A stretch of 64,000 nt of DNA from DATCMU01 sp036563245 (GTDB lineage Bacteria > Pseudomonadota > Alphaproteobacteria > Rhizobiales > Devosiaceae): NCBI GenBank assembly GCA_036563245.1, contig DATCMU010000038.1:34118-98117 (forward strand), given 5' to 3'. Of the stretch, positions 8,720-17,659 are shown piece by piece. The notes below the pieces were generated by a model that was not told where the DNA came from, made no database searches, and worked only from the letters and a program-made list of their open reading frames with translations. Made by a program: the position numbers and the translations under genes. Each line of letters starts with the position of its first letter. Positions within the stretch are counted from its first letter, which is position 1.

Positions 8720-9727
8720 ATGAAAGCACCACTACGCACATCCCTTTGCGACCTGCTCGGGTGCGACTATCCGATCCTGCAGGCCGGCATGGGCGGCGTT
8801 GCCCGGTCCGAACTGGTTGCAGCGGTTGTCGCGGCTGGCGGCTATGGGTTCCTGGGCATGGTTCGGGAATCCCCGGATCTGGTCGCCCGGGAAATCGATG
8901 CGGTCCGCGAAAGGACCGATCGTCCCTTCGGGGTCAATCTCATCCCGGCGTCGACCGACAGCGAACTGTTCGACGCAGAACTTGCGGTATGCATCGAGAA
9001 GAAGGTCCACTCGATGTGCTTTTTTTGGGACGTGCGCGCGGATGCCGTCGCGCGCGCCAGGCAGGCAGGATGTCGCGTGGCCTATCAGGTCGGCAGCGTC
9101 GAGGATGCCGTCGCCGCTGAAAAAGCGGGCGCGGACGTGATCATCGCCCAGGGCGTCGAGGCGGGCGGGCATGTACGCGGCACCACGTCGTCGATCGTGC
9201 TTGTTCCACAGGTTGTGCAGGCCGTCTCGGTGCCGGTGGTCGCATCGGGCGGTTTCGGCTCGGGCGCAGGGCTTGTTGCCGCCCTGGCGCTTGGCGCTGA
9301 GGGCATACATTGCGGCTCAGCTTTTCTCGCCACAACCGAGTCATTTGCCCACGATTATCACAAGCAAAGGATCGTCGAGGCCCGATCGGAAGACACGCTC
9401 ATCACCGATGCCTTCGCCATCAACTGGCCACCCCATGCGCGCGTTCGCGTGATTGGCAACAGCACGACCGGGACCCTGGGCGGCAGATTGCTTGGCCACG
9501 ATCCGCGCACCATGGAGCGCGTTGCAATCGCGGACGAGGAAGGGCGCCCGATCTACCGTTTCAGTACCGATTCGCCGCTTCGATCCATGACAGGCAGCCT
9601 GGAGCCGCTCGCGCTCTATGCGGGGGAGATCGCGGGCAGCATCACCTCCGTCCCGGCCGCCGGTGAACTTGTGGAACGTATCGCAAAAGAGGCCGAAGCG
9701 GTGCTCGATCGCCTGCAGGGCCGGTAA
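8720..9727 (+). CDS. nitronate monooxygenase (2-nitropropane dioxygenase family)
   Basis: 335 residues; ATG 8720 gives the expected N-terminus LLGCDYPILQAGMGG. FMN-binding TIM barrel: QGVEAGGHVRG and VVASGGFGSG are the phosphate-binding loops, with AEGIHCGSAF following. The family oxidises alkyl nitronates such as propionate-3-nitronate, a toxin detoxified in the cytosol; some relatives are enoyl-ACP reductase-like, so the substrate remains open. Confidence 0.88.
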   Translation: MKAPLRTSLCDLLGCDYPILQAGMGGVARSELVAAVVAAGGYGFLGMVRESPDLVAREIDAVRERTDRPFGVNLIPASTDSELFDAELAVCIEKKVHSMCFFWDVRADAVARARQAGCRVAYQVGSVEDAVAAEKAGADVIIAQGVEAGGHVRGTTSSIVLVPQVVQAVSVPVVASGGFGSGAGLVAALALGAEGIHCGSAFLATTESFAHDYHKQRIVEARSEDTLITDAFAINWPPHARVRVIGNSTTGTLGGRLLGHDPRTMERVAIADEEGRPIYRFSTDSPLRSMTGSLEPLALYAGEIAGSITSVPAAGELVERIAKEAEAVLDRLQGR

Positions 9728-9840
9728 GGGTCGGCGCACGCCGGAGCGGGTTACCCAGGTCCGTGCTGGCATGAACCGGCCGACCCGGTTATTGTCGCTT
9801 TCCATTCGCTTCCGGATTCTCGCCACAGGTCTTCCAGCCC

Positions 9841-11085
9841 ATGCATGTTTGCGTCATCGGAGCAGGCGTCGCCGGTCTGGCTTCAGCCTTCGCGCTGGTT
9901 CGCGAGGGCCATCAGGTCACTGTCGTCGACCGCAATGGCGGGCCAGGTCTGGAGACCAGCTACGCCAATGCCGGGCAACTGAGCTATTCCTATGTCGCCC
10001 CGTTCGCCGGCCCGGGCGTGCTCGGAAAACTGCCGGCGTGGCTGCTCGATCCGTCGTCGGCGACCCGTTTTCGCCCACGCCTCGATCTGGGGCAGTGGAA
10101 GTGGATCTGGAAGTTCGTGCGGGCCTGCAACGCCCGGCAGGCCGAATATGCAACGGTTGAATTGCTTGGCCTTGCCGCGCTGAGCCGGCAGATCCTGCAC
10201 GAACTCATCGAGGAAGACGGTCTGGATTTTTCCTTTGAGAGCGCGGGCAAGCTGGTTGTTCATTCAACGCCGGCGGGCCTTGAAAAGGCAAGGCGGCAAA
10301 TGTTGCTGCAGGCCCGCTACGGTGCCGTGCAACAGGCCCTGTCACGCGAGGAATGCCTGGCGCTCGAGCCTGCGCTAGAAGGCATGAGCGGGCGGATTGC
10401 CGGCGGCATCTATTCACCTGGCGACGAGGTCGGCGACTGCTTGCTGTTCTGTGGCGAACTCGACCGGATCCTGCGCGATAACGGCGCGCGATTCGTCTAT
10501 TCGGCCCGGGTCGATGGCCTCAGCGCCCGGCTCGGCAAGATCGTTGCTGCGCGCACCAGCAAGGGCGACATCGAGGCCGATGCCTTCGTGATTTCGACCG
10601 GCAACGCCAGCCGCGCCCTGCTCAAGCCACATGGCATCGACCTGCCCATCTACCCGTTACGCGGTTTCAGCCTCACCGTGCCGGTCACCGACGGCTCCGC
10701 CATTCCCTCACTTTCCCTGACCGACTACGACCGGCGCATTGCCTATGCCAGGATCGGCGACAGGTTCCGCGCCGCCGCCCTTGTTGATCTCGTGGGTTAT
10801 GACAAGCGCCTCAATCGCTCCCGTATTGGCCTGGTCACGCGGCAAATGCTCGAGACCTTTCCCGACGGGCTGGATTACGACTCGGTCGATGCGTGGTGCG
10901 GTCTGCGCCCGGCCACGCCCACCGGCCTGCCGATCATTTCGCGCACAGGCCTTTTCAACCTCTACCTGAATACGGGCCATGGCGGGCTCGGCTTCACGCT
11001 GGCGCTCGGTTCGGGCGAGGTGCTGGCGGCGCTGGTTTCCGGGCGAGAGTCCGGGGTCGACCCCGCCCCATACGCGCTATCCTGA
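9841..11085 (+). CDS. FAD-dependent D-amino-acid dehydrogenase-like oxidoreductase
   Basis: 414 residues, usual for DadA-type enzymes. The N-terminal Rossmann motif GAGVAGLASAFALVREGHQV binds FAD ADP; SYANAGQLSYSYVAPFAGPG is the conserved region seen in DadA small subunits; the C-terminal TGHGGLGFTLALGSG closes the FAD site. The enzyme deaminates D-amino acids to 2-oxo acids and passes electrons to the respiratory chain at the inner membrane. It has no alanine racemase partner here, so D-alanine specificity is only presumed. Confidence 0.88.
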   Translation: MHVCVIGAGVAGLASAFALVREGHQVTVVDRNGGPGLETSYANAGQLSYSYVAPFAGPGVLGKLPAWLLDPSSATRFRPRLDLGQWKWIWKFVRACNARQAEYATVELLGLAALSRQILHELIEEDGLDFSFESAGKLVVHSTPAGLEKARRQMLLQARYGAVQQALSREECLALEPALEGMSGRIAGGIYSPGDEVGDCLLFCGELDRILRDNGARFVYSARVDGLSARLGKIVAARTSKGDIEADAFVISTGNASRALLKPHGIDLPIYPLRGFSLTVPVTDGSAIPSLSLTDYDRRIAYARIGDRFRAAALVDLVGYDKRLNRSRIGLVTRQMLETFPDGLDYDSVDAWCGLRPATPTGLPIISRTGLFNLYLNTGHGGLGFTLALGSGEVLAALVSGRESGVDPAPYALS

Positions 11086-11126
11086 ACCCCTGATTCTCAA
11101 TTGGCACGAACGGACATGGCAAACGC

Positions 11127-12224
11127 ATGGTTGACTGGTCATCGCAGCAGGATGATGCCCTCAGGGCGGTGAACCGCTGGCTGAAGGACCGCAATGGCGA
11201 TCAGGTTTTCCGCCTGTTTGGCTGGGCAGGCACGGGAAAGTCCACCCTTGCCCGGCACCTGGCCGAAGGTGTCGAAACGGTTCGCTTTGCCGCCTTCACC
11301 GGCAAGGCGGCGCTGGTCATGCGCAAACGCGGCTGCAAGGGCGCCGGCACCATCCACAGCCTCATTTATTCACTGGTCAGCGACAAGGACGCCGAGCCCC
11401 GTTTCGTTCTCGACCCCGAATCCCCCGCCGCCAAGGCCGACCTTATCGTGATTGACGAAGTCTCGATGGTGGACGAGCAACTGGGCCGGGACCTGTTGTC
11501 GTTCGGCACCAAGGTTCTGGTGCTAGGCGACCCGTTTCAACTGCCACCCGTGCAGGGCGCGGGTTTCTTCACCGCCGACGAACCCGACATCATGCTGACT
11601 GAAATCCACCGCCAGGCGGCCGACAACCCCATCGTGCGCATGTCGCTCGACATTCGGGAGGGCAGGCGCCTGTCCCGCGGGTCGTACGGGGAATCGAAGG
11701 TGGTTTCCCGCGCCGATGTCGACCAGTCCGAAGTGCTGGCGGCGGACCAGGTGCTCGTCGGGCGCAACAAGACCCGGCTCGACTACAACAACCGCATCAG
11801 GGAACTGCTCGGGCTCCCGGCGGAGATTCCCGTCGTCGGCGACAAGGTGGTCTGCCTGCGCAACAATCCGCAAAAGAAGCTGCTCAACGGGCAGATCTGG
11901 ACAATTGCCGAGGTGCGCCGCAAGGCCAACAAGCGGCTGGGCCTCGTTCTCGATCCGGACGACGCTGGCGGACGCACCACCCAGGCCAAGGTCACCACCC
12001 ATGAGGCGTTCTTCAAGGGACAGGAGGAAACCCTGTCCTGGCCAGAGCGGCGCCAGGTGGATGAATTCACCTTCGGCTACTCCCTCACGGTCCACAAGGC
12101 ACAGGGCAGCCAGTGGGACAACGTCTACCTGTTCGACGAAAGCTATGTCTTCCGCGAGGAAGCGCAGCGCTGGCTCTATACCGGGATAACCCGCGCCGCC
12201 GAGCGGGTCACCGTGGTCTCCTGA
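11127..12224 (+). CDS. RecD-like AAA ATPase / SF1 DNA helicase
   Basis: 365 residues. Walker A GWAGTGKST (about residue 33), Walker B IVIDEVSMVD, a GDPFQLPPV motif III, and motif V/VI at the C-terminus (YSLTVHKAQGSQWDNV, YTGITRA) form a compact SF1B helicase core of the RecD2/exonuclease V alpha-like type. It lacks the long N-terminal region of true RecD2, so it is a stand-alone short form. Likely role in DNA processing in the cytosol; no recB/recC neighbours. Confidence 0.88.
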   Translation: MVDWSSQQDDALRAVNRWLKDRNGDQVFRLFGWAGTGKSTLARHLAEGVETVRFAAFTGKAALVMRKRGCKGAGTIHSLIYSLVSDKDAEPRFVLDPESPAAKADLIVIDEVSMVDEQLGRDLLSFGTKVLVLGDPFQLPPVQGAGFFTADEPDIMLTEIHRQAADNPIVRMSLDIREGRRLSRGSYGESKVVSRADVDQSEVLAADQVLVGRNKTRLDYNNRIRELLGLPAEIPVVGDKVVCLRNNPQKKLLNGQIWTIAEVRRKANKRLGLVLDPDDAGGRTTQAKVTTHEAFFKGQEETLSWPERRQVDEFTFGYSLTVHKAQGSQWDNVYLFDESYVFREEAQRWLYTGITRAAERVTVVS

Positions 12225-12333
12225 TCGGGGCCTGAAAGCTGAATGCTGGCTGAACATTGCTCTCAGGGCGAGTTCAAGTCCGGTTTGCCAGTCTCTTCCC
12301 ATGATCGAGGAAGTTCGAACAAGGAGAGACGAA

Positions 12334-12495
12334 ATGACACACCGCAGCCGCGACCTCATCGCCGCCATCCTTGCCGGTATCCTTATCGCGGGAGCCGCCG
12401 CCCTTGTTGTCCAGCCTGCAATGGCCGGCGTCGGTGTCATCGCGCCGACTGCCTCGCAAGGCGTCTCGTTCGAGCCCGCCATCACCAATTTCTGA
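12334..12495 (+). CDS. small secreted or membrane protein of unknown function
   Basis: 53 residues from ATG 12334, which follows an AAGGAGAG ribosome site at 12321-12328; a longer frame from 12301 lacks one. One hydrophobic helix (residues 8-30) ends in PAMAG, which resembles a signal peptidase site and would release only about 22 residues. No family recognised. It sits between the helicase and asparaginase, with a hairpin right behind it. Confidence 0.5.
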   Translation: MTHRSRDLIAAILAGILIAGAAALVVQPAMAGVGVIAPTASQGVSFEPAITNF

Positions 12496-12533
12496 TTGCC
12501 ACCGGCCACTGACCTCCCGGCCAGTTGACTTTG

Positions 12534-12585
12534 CCCGGCCCGTGCCCTTCTTCTTCTCGGCAAAGGGCATTGGCCGGGAATCTTT
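12534..12585 (+). terminator. large hairpin in front of asparaginase; terminator or RBS-masking leader
   Basis: CCCGGCC-CG-TGCCCTT (12534-12549) pairs with AAGGGCA-TT-GGCCGGG (12563-12578), 14 base pairs with one 2x2 internal loop, followed by AATCTTTT. It looks like an intrinsic terminator for the small upstream gene, yet the asparaginase ATG is only 10 bases beyond the stem, and the only purine-rich bases that could act as its ribosome site are in the stem. Confidence 0.6.
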
Positions 12586-12587
12586 TC

Positions 12588-13604
12588 ATGCAGGCAAATC
12601 CTGTACTCGCTGAATTCGTACGCGGAAACTGGGTCGAAAATCGGCATCGGGGCGCGTTCTGCGTTGCCGACGGGCAGGGCAGGGTGCTCGCCGCGGCCGG
12701 TGACGTCGAGCGGCCCATTTTTCCCCGATCCGCAGTCAAGTCACTTCAGGCGCTCGCCATGTTCCGCTCCGGGGCGGTCGAGAAATTCGATCTCGACAGC
12801 GAAATGATCGCGCTGGCCTGTGCCTCTCACAATGGTGAACCGCGTCACGTCGCGGGCGTCCAGCGGTTTCTCGATCGCATCGGCCTGAGCGTCGACGACC
12901 TGGAGTGCGGCGCTCATCCCCCGACCGATCCGGCCGCCCGAAAGGCACTCAGGACGGCCGGTATCCAGCCCACCGCGCTCTACAACAACTGCTCTGGCAA
13001 GCATTCGGGCATGCTGGCGGTGGCCCTCGCCCTTGGGGCACCGCCGCAGGGCTACACGCGCCGCGATCATCCCGTCCAGCAACTCGTGCGCGAGATGATG
13101 CAGCAAGTTGTCGGCGAGCCGTTGAGCACCGATCGCTGCGGCACCGACGGGTGCTCGATCCCCACCTGGGCGATCCCGATAAAGCGCCTCGCCGGCGGTT
13201 TTGCGCGCATGGCTACCGGCGCAAGCCTGTCTGACGATATCGCTGGCGCGTCAGCAACGATCTTCGATGCCGTTACCGCTCATCCTTTCTTGATCGCGGG
13301 AACGGGCGCATTCGATAGCGAGGTCATGCAGGCGTTTTCCGGGCGGCTGGTGACCAAGCTGGGCGCCGACGGTGTCTGGTGCGGCGCGGTTCGGGACCTC
13401 GGGCTTGGCTTCGCCCTCAAGTGCGATGATGGAAGTCTCGCCGCCGCCGAAGTCATGATCTCGGGCCTATTGGCCTCGATTGCGCGGGCGGACGAAGCCC
13501 AGCAGGCTGTTCTCGATGCAAGGGCGATCAGAACCACGCACAATTGGCGCAAGCTGGCTGTGGGGCACCTGATGGCGACCGATGCGGTTCGCATGACGAT
13601 CTAG
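12588..13604 (+). CDS. ansA: L-asparaginase, Rhizobium etli (AnsA/ReAV) type
   Basis: 338 residues; the start MQANPVLAEFVRG matches the family N-terminus. This asparaginase class is unrelated to E. coli AnsA/AnsB and has a beta-lactamase-like fold. Visible hallmarks are the SxxK motif in FPRSAVKSLQAL (nucleophile serine and lysine), the NCSGKHSGM loop with its cysteine and lysine, and a second cysteine in CGTDGCSIP, which in the characterised rhizobial enzyme bind a zinc near the active site. It hydrolyses L-asparagine to aspartate and ammonia in the cytosol. No transporter or aspartase gene is adjacent. Confidence 0.9.
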   Translation: MQANPVLAEFVRGNWVENRHRGAFCVADGQGRVLAAAGDVERPIFPRSAVKSLQALAMFRSGAVEKFDLDSEMIALACASHNGEPRHVAGVQRFLDRIGLSVDDLECGAHPPTDPAARKALRTAGIQPTALYNNCSGKHSGMLAVALALGAPPQGYTRRDHPVQQLVREMMQQVVGEPLSTDRCGTDGCSIPTWAIPIKRLAGGFARMATGASLSDDIAGASATIFDAVTAHPFLIAGTGAFDSEVMQAFSGRLVTKLGADGVWCGAVRDLGLGFALKCDDGSLAAAEVMISGLLASIARADEAQQAVLDARAIRTTHNWRKLAVGHLMATDAVRMTI

Positions 13605-13630
13605 CGCCATCGGTGTCCTTGGGCGTGCGA

Positions 13631-14959
13631 TCAGCCCACCCGATTGCCCGATAGCGTAACGTTGGGGAACCGGTCCGCGTCAGCGGCAAGGTCGACCGAC
13701 TTGATCTCGCGCCACGCCATTGCCGCGATGCCGGCCTGTCGCGCGCCGCTGATCAGATTGCCGCCCACCACAGCCGACCCCGCGCCTTGCGCGACGCTGA
13801 CCGCAATACCGATCTCGGTGTCCCGGATCACGTTGTCCGAAATATTGACGTCGCGCAGATAGGGGCCCCATCCCGCCGCGATCCCGGTGCCGGGAACGCT
13901 CTCGATCAGGTTGCCGGTGACCACGGCATCTGCCTCCGCCGCGATGCCGACAGGGCTCGTGTCGGGGTTGACCCGGGAGGCAGGCAGGATGTTGCGCACG
14001 ATATTGCCCGAACACACCGCGAGGTGTCCGCCATTGTCGAAATTGGTCATCGAGATACCGAGCGCGGCGCCATCGATGATGTTGTTGGCGATCACAGAAC
14101 CGGAAAAGGCGAACTCCGAATAGATCGCGACTTCGCCCAGATCCGTGCAGGTGTTGCCGCGAATCTGGCTGTTATTGGTGGAATTCGCCCGCACTGCGGA
14201 AAAGGCGCAGTTCTCGATCACATTGTCCGAAACGACAACTCCATCCGCGCGGAAAATGTTGATGCCGTTGCCGTTTTCACCATTGCCGCCGGCATCGGCG
14301 GCGATCTCGTGAATTCGGTTCTGCGAAACGATCGTTCCATCGTGGCCGCTCTTGCTGCGCCACACGCGCATGCCGCCATTGCGGCAACTGTCGACCCGGC
14401 AACCGCGCACCACCAGGCCGGTTGCGTCCAGCGAGAAAAGCCCGGTCTTGGCGCAGCCGGATATGCCGGATGCGTCGATCAGCCCGGAACAGGCGAACAT
14501 GAAGATGCCGTTGCCCGCGCCATTGCGGACCTGGCAATCGCGCACCACTACCCCCTCGCAACCGCTCAGGGACAACAGCCCCGAGCGGCTGTCGGCGCTA
14601 CCGCCGCCGTTCCCTTCAAGCACGAGGCCGGAGAGCGAAATCGCGCTGGCGTCGCGCCCGGTCAGGATCGGCGCGCCGCTCATGCTGACCAGGATCGTTG
14701 CGCCGGGAATGCCGGAAAGGGATATGCCGGAAGGCAGCCTGATCGTGTCGATCCGGTAGGTCCCAGCCGCCAGGTACACCGACCCGCCTTCGAGCGCGGC
14801 GCGATCGAGTGCCTGTTGCAGGGCGGCGGTCTGATCCTGTCCGGATCCGGGCAAGAGGGAAGGGCCGGCAGGGCCTTGCGCCTGCGCCAGTGCCGCCAGC
14901 GGCAGGGAGCCGGCCGCGACCGCGAGCCCGCCCAATACTCTTCGACGCGTGATGTGCAT
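13631..14959 (-). CDS. Tat-exported parallel beta-helix repeat protein (TIGR03808-like)
   Basis: 442 residues. The N-terminus MHITRRRVLGGLAVAAG is a twin-arginine signal, so the folded protein is exported. After it comes a pectate-lyase-like start (QDQTAALQQALDRAALEGG ... YLAAGTYRI) and then many imperfect repeats with NG/N-rich turns (GNGIFMF, GNGINIF, SDNVIENC, ISDNVIRDT), the pattern of a right-handed parallel beta-helix. No catalytic aspartate set of a known lyase is obvious. Function unknown; typical of Hyphomicrobiales. Confidence 0.85.
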   Translation of the reverse strand: MHITRRRVLGGLAVAAGSLPLAALAQAQGPAGPSLLPGSGQDQTAALQQALDRAALEGGSVYLAAGTYRIDTIRLPSGISLSGIPGATILVSMSGAPILTGRDASAISLSGLVLEGNGGGSADSRSGLLSLSGCEGVVVRDCQVRNGAGNGIFMFACSGLIDASGISGCAKTGLFSLDATGLVVRGCRVDSCRNGGMRVWRSKSGHDGTIVSQNRIHEIAADAGGNGENGNGINIFRADGVVVSDNVIENCAFSAVRANSTNNSQIRGNTCTDLGEVAIYSEFAFSGSVIANNIIDGAALGISMTNFDNGGHLAVCSGNIVRNILPASRVNPDTSPVGIAAEADAVVTGNLIESVPGTGIAAGWGPYLRDVNISDNVIRDTEIGIAVSVAQGAGSAVVGGNLISGARQAGIAAMAWREIKSVDLAADADRFPNVTLSGNRVG

Positions 14960-15062
14960 TGGGAAGGCCTTTCGTCGGAGGGATCGCCCGGCATATTACC
15001 CGTCGCGCCCAAACCCCGCCATCGCGCGCCACCAAAAGGGTAAACCTTTGGGCGCTGCTATC

Positions 15063-15389
15063 TCAGCGCTTTCGCATCCGCACCGCCGTGCCGGTTCCAG
15101 TGACCAGCAGCATGGCGCCGCGCCCGCCGATGGTTTCATAGTCAAGGGAGATCCCCACCACTGCGTTGGCGCCCATCACTCGGGCGCGGTCGCACATTTC
15201 GTCGAGTGCGCTCTGGCGCGCCTTCGCCAGTTCTTCCTCATAGGCGGCGCTTCGGCCGCCGACGTAATCGGTGACCGTGGCCATCATGTCGCGCAGGATA
15301 TTGGCGCCCGTCACGCATTCGCCGGTCACGATGCCCAGATAGTCGACGATTTCGCACCCATCGATCGTGTCGGTCGTTGTCGTGAGCAC
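15063..15389 (-). CDS. YbjQ family protein (DUF74)
   Basis: 108 residues, the usual size. Diagnostic sequence GITVTGECVTGANI-like start (LGIVTGECVTGANILRDM), then GGRSAAYEEELAKAR, ALDEMCDRARVMGANAVVGISLDYE, the conserved core of YbjQ. Members form pentamers of unknown biochemical role. It is divergent from the DUF853 ATPase gene and downstream of the beta-helix gene promoter region. Confidence 0.9.
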   Translation of the reverse strand: MLTTTTDTIDGCEIVDYLGIVTGECVTGANILRDMMATVTDYVGGRSAAYEEELAKARQSALDEMCDRARVMGANAVVGISLDYETIGGRGAMLLVTGTGTAVRMRKR

Positions 15390-15532
15390 TGCGAGCCCCC
15401 TTCGTTGTGTCTGGGGTCTAGATAGGTGCGCTTTCCGGGTGCGCCAAGCCGGAAGGGGGTGCCTCGCAAGGGGTGTTCCCGGCAGCGCGGCGCGGTATAA
15501 GGGATCGATTGCAGGGAACGGACGCGATTCAA

Positions 15533-17077
15533 ATGCTCGAAGACGGCAAGGTCTATCTCGGAACCAGTACGCGGCCCGAGTATCTCGCGCTCAAATATGC
15601 CAACCGGCACGGCCTGATCACCGGGGCCACCGGAACCGGAAAGACCGTGAGCCTGCAGGTGATGGCCGAAGGGTTCTCAAGTGCCGGCGTTCCGGTCTTT
15701 TGCGCCGACATCAAGGGCGACCTCTCCGGCATCTCGATGGCGGGCGAGCCAAAGGACTTTCTTGCCAGGCGGGCTGAAGCCATCGGCTTCGACGACTATG
15801 CGTTATCCGGTTTTCCGACGATCTTCTGGGATCTTTATGGCCGCAAGGGCCATCCGGTGCGCGCCACGATCTCTGAAATGGGGCCGCTCCTGCTGGCCCG
15901 TATGCTCGATCTGAACGATACCCAGGAAGGTGTGCTCAACGTCGCCTTCAAGTTGGCCGACGACGAGGGCCTTTTGCTGCTCGACCTCAAGGACTTGCGG
16001 GCCCTGCTGGTCGAAGTCGAGCGGCGCGCCAAGGAAATTTCGGCCACTTACGGCAATGTGTCGACCGCCTCGATAGGGGCGATCCAGCGCGCCCTGCTCG
16101 TGCTGGAGCAGCAGGGTGCCGAGAATTTCTTCGGCGAGCGCGCTCTCGCCATCCAGGATTTGATGCGTACCGACCGCGATGGCCGGGGCTTCGTTTCGAT
16201 CCTGGCAGCGGACGAACTCATGCAGGCTCCGCGGCTCTATGCCACTTTCCTGCTCTGGCTGCTCTCCGAGCTGTTCGAGGAACTGCCCGAGGTTGGCGAT
16301 CCTGAGAAGCCGCGCCTGGTGTTCTTCTTCGACGAGGCGCACCTGCTGTTCGACGAAGCGCCCAAGGTTTTGCTCGACAAGGTGGAGCAGGTGGTCAAGC
16401 TCGTGCGCTCAAAGGGCGTGGGCGTCTATTTCTGCACCCAGAACCCGGTCGATATCCCCGAAGAAGTGCTGGCCCAGCTCGGCAACCGGGTCCAGCATGC
16501 GCTGCGTGCCTATACCCCGCGCGAGCAGAAGGCGGTTCGTGTCGCAGCGGAGACCTTTCGCCCCAACCCCGATTTCGACACCGCAGAGGCAATCACTCAG
16601 TTGGGCGTCGGCGAGGCCCTTGTCTCGACCCTGGGGGAGAAAGGCGTGCCTTCGGTTGTCGGCCGCACCATGATGCGGCCGCCATCGTCACGTCTTGGCC
16701 CCATCTCGGACGCAGAGCGCAAGGCGCTGATGGCCGACAGTCCCGTTGCCGGCCTCTATGACCAGACCGTTGATCGCGATTCCGCTTTCGAGGTACTGGG
16801 CCGCAAGACCGAGCAGCGCCAGGCCGACGAGCGCCGCCAGCGGGAGATCGAGGCGGAAGCAAAGGCGGACAGCGTCCCGCAAAGCCGTACCGGCTACCGC
16901 GATGCCTATCGCGACGACCGCCCGGCCCGCCGCACATCTACCCGCACGACGCGACGCACGTCGAGCCGTGAGACGGTCACCGAAGCCGCCATCAAGTCGC
17001 TCGCCCGATCGGCCGCCCGTCAGATCGGGAATTCCCTGGTGCGCGGCATTCTTGGCAGCCTCAAGCGGGGCTTCTGA
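15533..17077 (+). CDS. HerA-like ATPase, DUF853 family
   Basis: 514 residues from ATG 15533. Walker A GATGTGKTVS near residue 29 and Walker B LVFFFDEAHLLFD near residue 265 lie in a RecA/FtsK-HerA-type ATPase core; GVGVYFCTQNP and LGNRVQHALRAYTPREQK are conserved DUF853 blocks. The C-terminal 70 residues are highly basic (Arg/Thr/Ser-rich) and end in a short amphipathic helix. HerA relatives pump along DNA, but the specific job of DUF853 is not known. It is followed by a LOG-fold-like gene with its stop directly abutting the next start. Confidence 0.85.
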   Translation: MLEDGKVYLGTSTRPEYLALKYANRHGLITGATGTGKTVSLQVMAEGFSSAGVPVFCADIKGDLSGISMAGEPKDFLARRAEAIGFDDYALSGFPTIFWDLYGRKGHPVRATISEMGPLLLARMLDLNDTQEGVLNVAFKLADDEGLLLLDLKDLRALLVEVERRAKEISATYGNVSTASIGAIQRALLVLEQQGAENFFGERALAIQDLMRTDRDGRGFVSILAADELMQAPRLYATFLLWLLSELFEELPEVGDPEKPRLVFFFDEAHLLFDEAPKVLLDKVEQVVKLVRSKGVGVYFCTQNPVDIPEEVLAQLGNRVQHALRAYTPREQKAVRVAAETFRPNPDFDTAEAITQLGVGEALVSTLGEKGVPSVVGRTMMRPPSSRLGPISDAERKALMADSPVAGLYDQTVDRDSAFEVLGRKTEQRQADERRQREIEAEAKADSVPQSRTGYRDAYRDDRPARRTSTRTTRRTSSRETVTEAAIKSLARSAARQIGNSLVRGILGSLKRGF

Positions 17078-17644
17078 GTGATGGCGGCGCATTCGGGCGG
17101 AACGCAGGGTCGCAACACCGTGCTGGCGGTGTTTGCCTCCGACAAGCTCCCGGGAGGCGCTGCGCGCGCCAGCCTCCTGGTTCAGGCCGGCACGCTCCTC
17201 GCAAAAAAATCGGTCGAAATCGTCGTGCCGGCCATCGAGGGAAACGTCTGCATGCCGCTCATCGCCGCCGCCAGCAGCGCGGGCGGCAAGGTCGTGATCG
17301 TGGCGGAGCCCGGCTTCGCTCTCCCGCGCGCCCTGCCGAACGTTTCGGTCGAAACGCCGGGCGATCCGGCCGCTTGCCAGCAACGCGTCGCCGAACTGGC
17401 CGATGCCTATTTCCTGCTTCCCCTTGGGCTCAAGGCTGTCAGCAATTTTCACGCAACCTGGGTGCGGGGCGGTGGCGGCAAGGCCGGCAAGACGGTGGCG
17501 ATGCTCAATCGCGACCGCGCATTCGAAGTCATGCGCGGCTATGTGGCCGACGTGGTCTCCCACAGCCTCAGGAATATCGAGAACTACGCGATCTTCTCGG
17601 ATTCGGTCGAGGACTTGTGGAACCGGCTCGCCCGCCGCCTTTGA
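17078..17644 (+). CDS. LOG-fold-like protein lacking the catalytic motifs
   Basis: 188 residues from GTG 17078 (ATG 17081 possible). The layout follows the LOG/lysine-decarboxylase-like Rossmann family: first strand TVLAVFASDKLPGG, helix with ARASLLVQAGTLLAKKSVEIVV, GKVVIVAEP strand, AELADAYFLLPLG, GKTVAMLNRD and a C-terminal DSVEDLWNRL helix. The nucleotide-binding GGGxxGLMG and catalytic PGGxGTxxE motifs of true LOG phosphoribohydrolases are replaced (VPAIEGNVCMP and PLGLKAVSN), so it is probably not an active LOG enzyme. Translationally coupled to the DUF853 ATPase. Confidence 0.6.
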   Translation: MMAAHSGGTQGRNTVLAVFASDKLPGGAARASLLVQAGTLLAKKSVEIVVPAIEGNVCMPLIAAASSAGGKVVIVAEPGFALPRALPNVSVETPGDPAACQQRVAELADAYFLLPLGLKAVSNFHATWVRGGGGKAGKTVAMLNRDRAFEVMRGYVADVVSHSLRNIENYAIFSDSVEDLWNRLARRL

Positions 17645-17659
17645 TCCGGTTCGACGCGC

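Noticed and set aside
13787..15043. 418-codon open frame on the plus strand
   Set aside because: Antisense shadow of the Tat-exported beta-helix gene; sequence is His/Asp/Arg-rich as typical of antisense high-GC frames.
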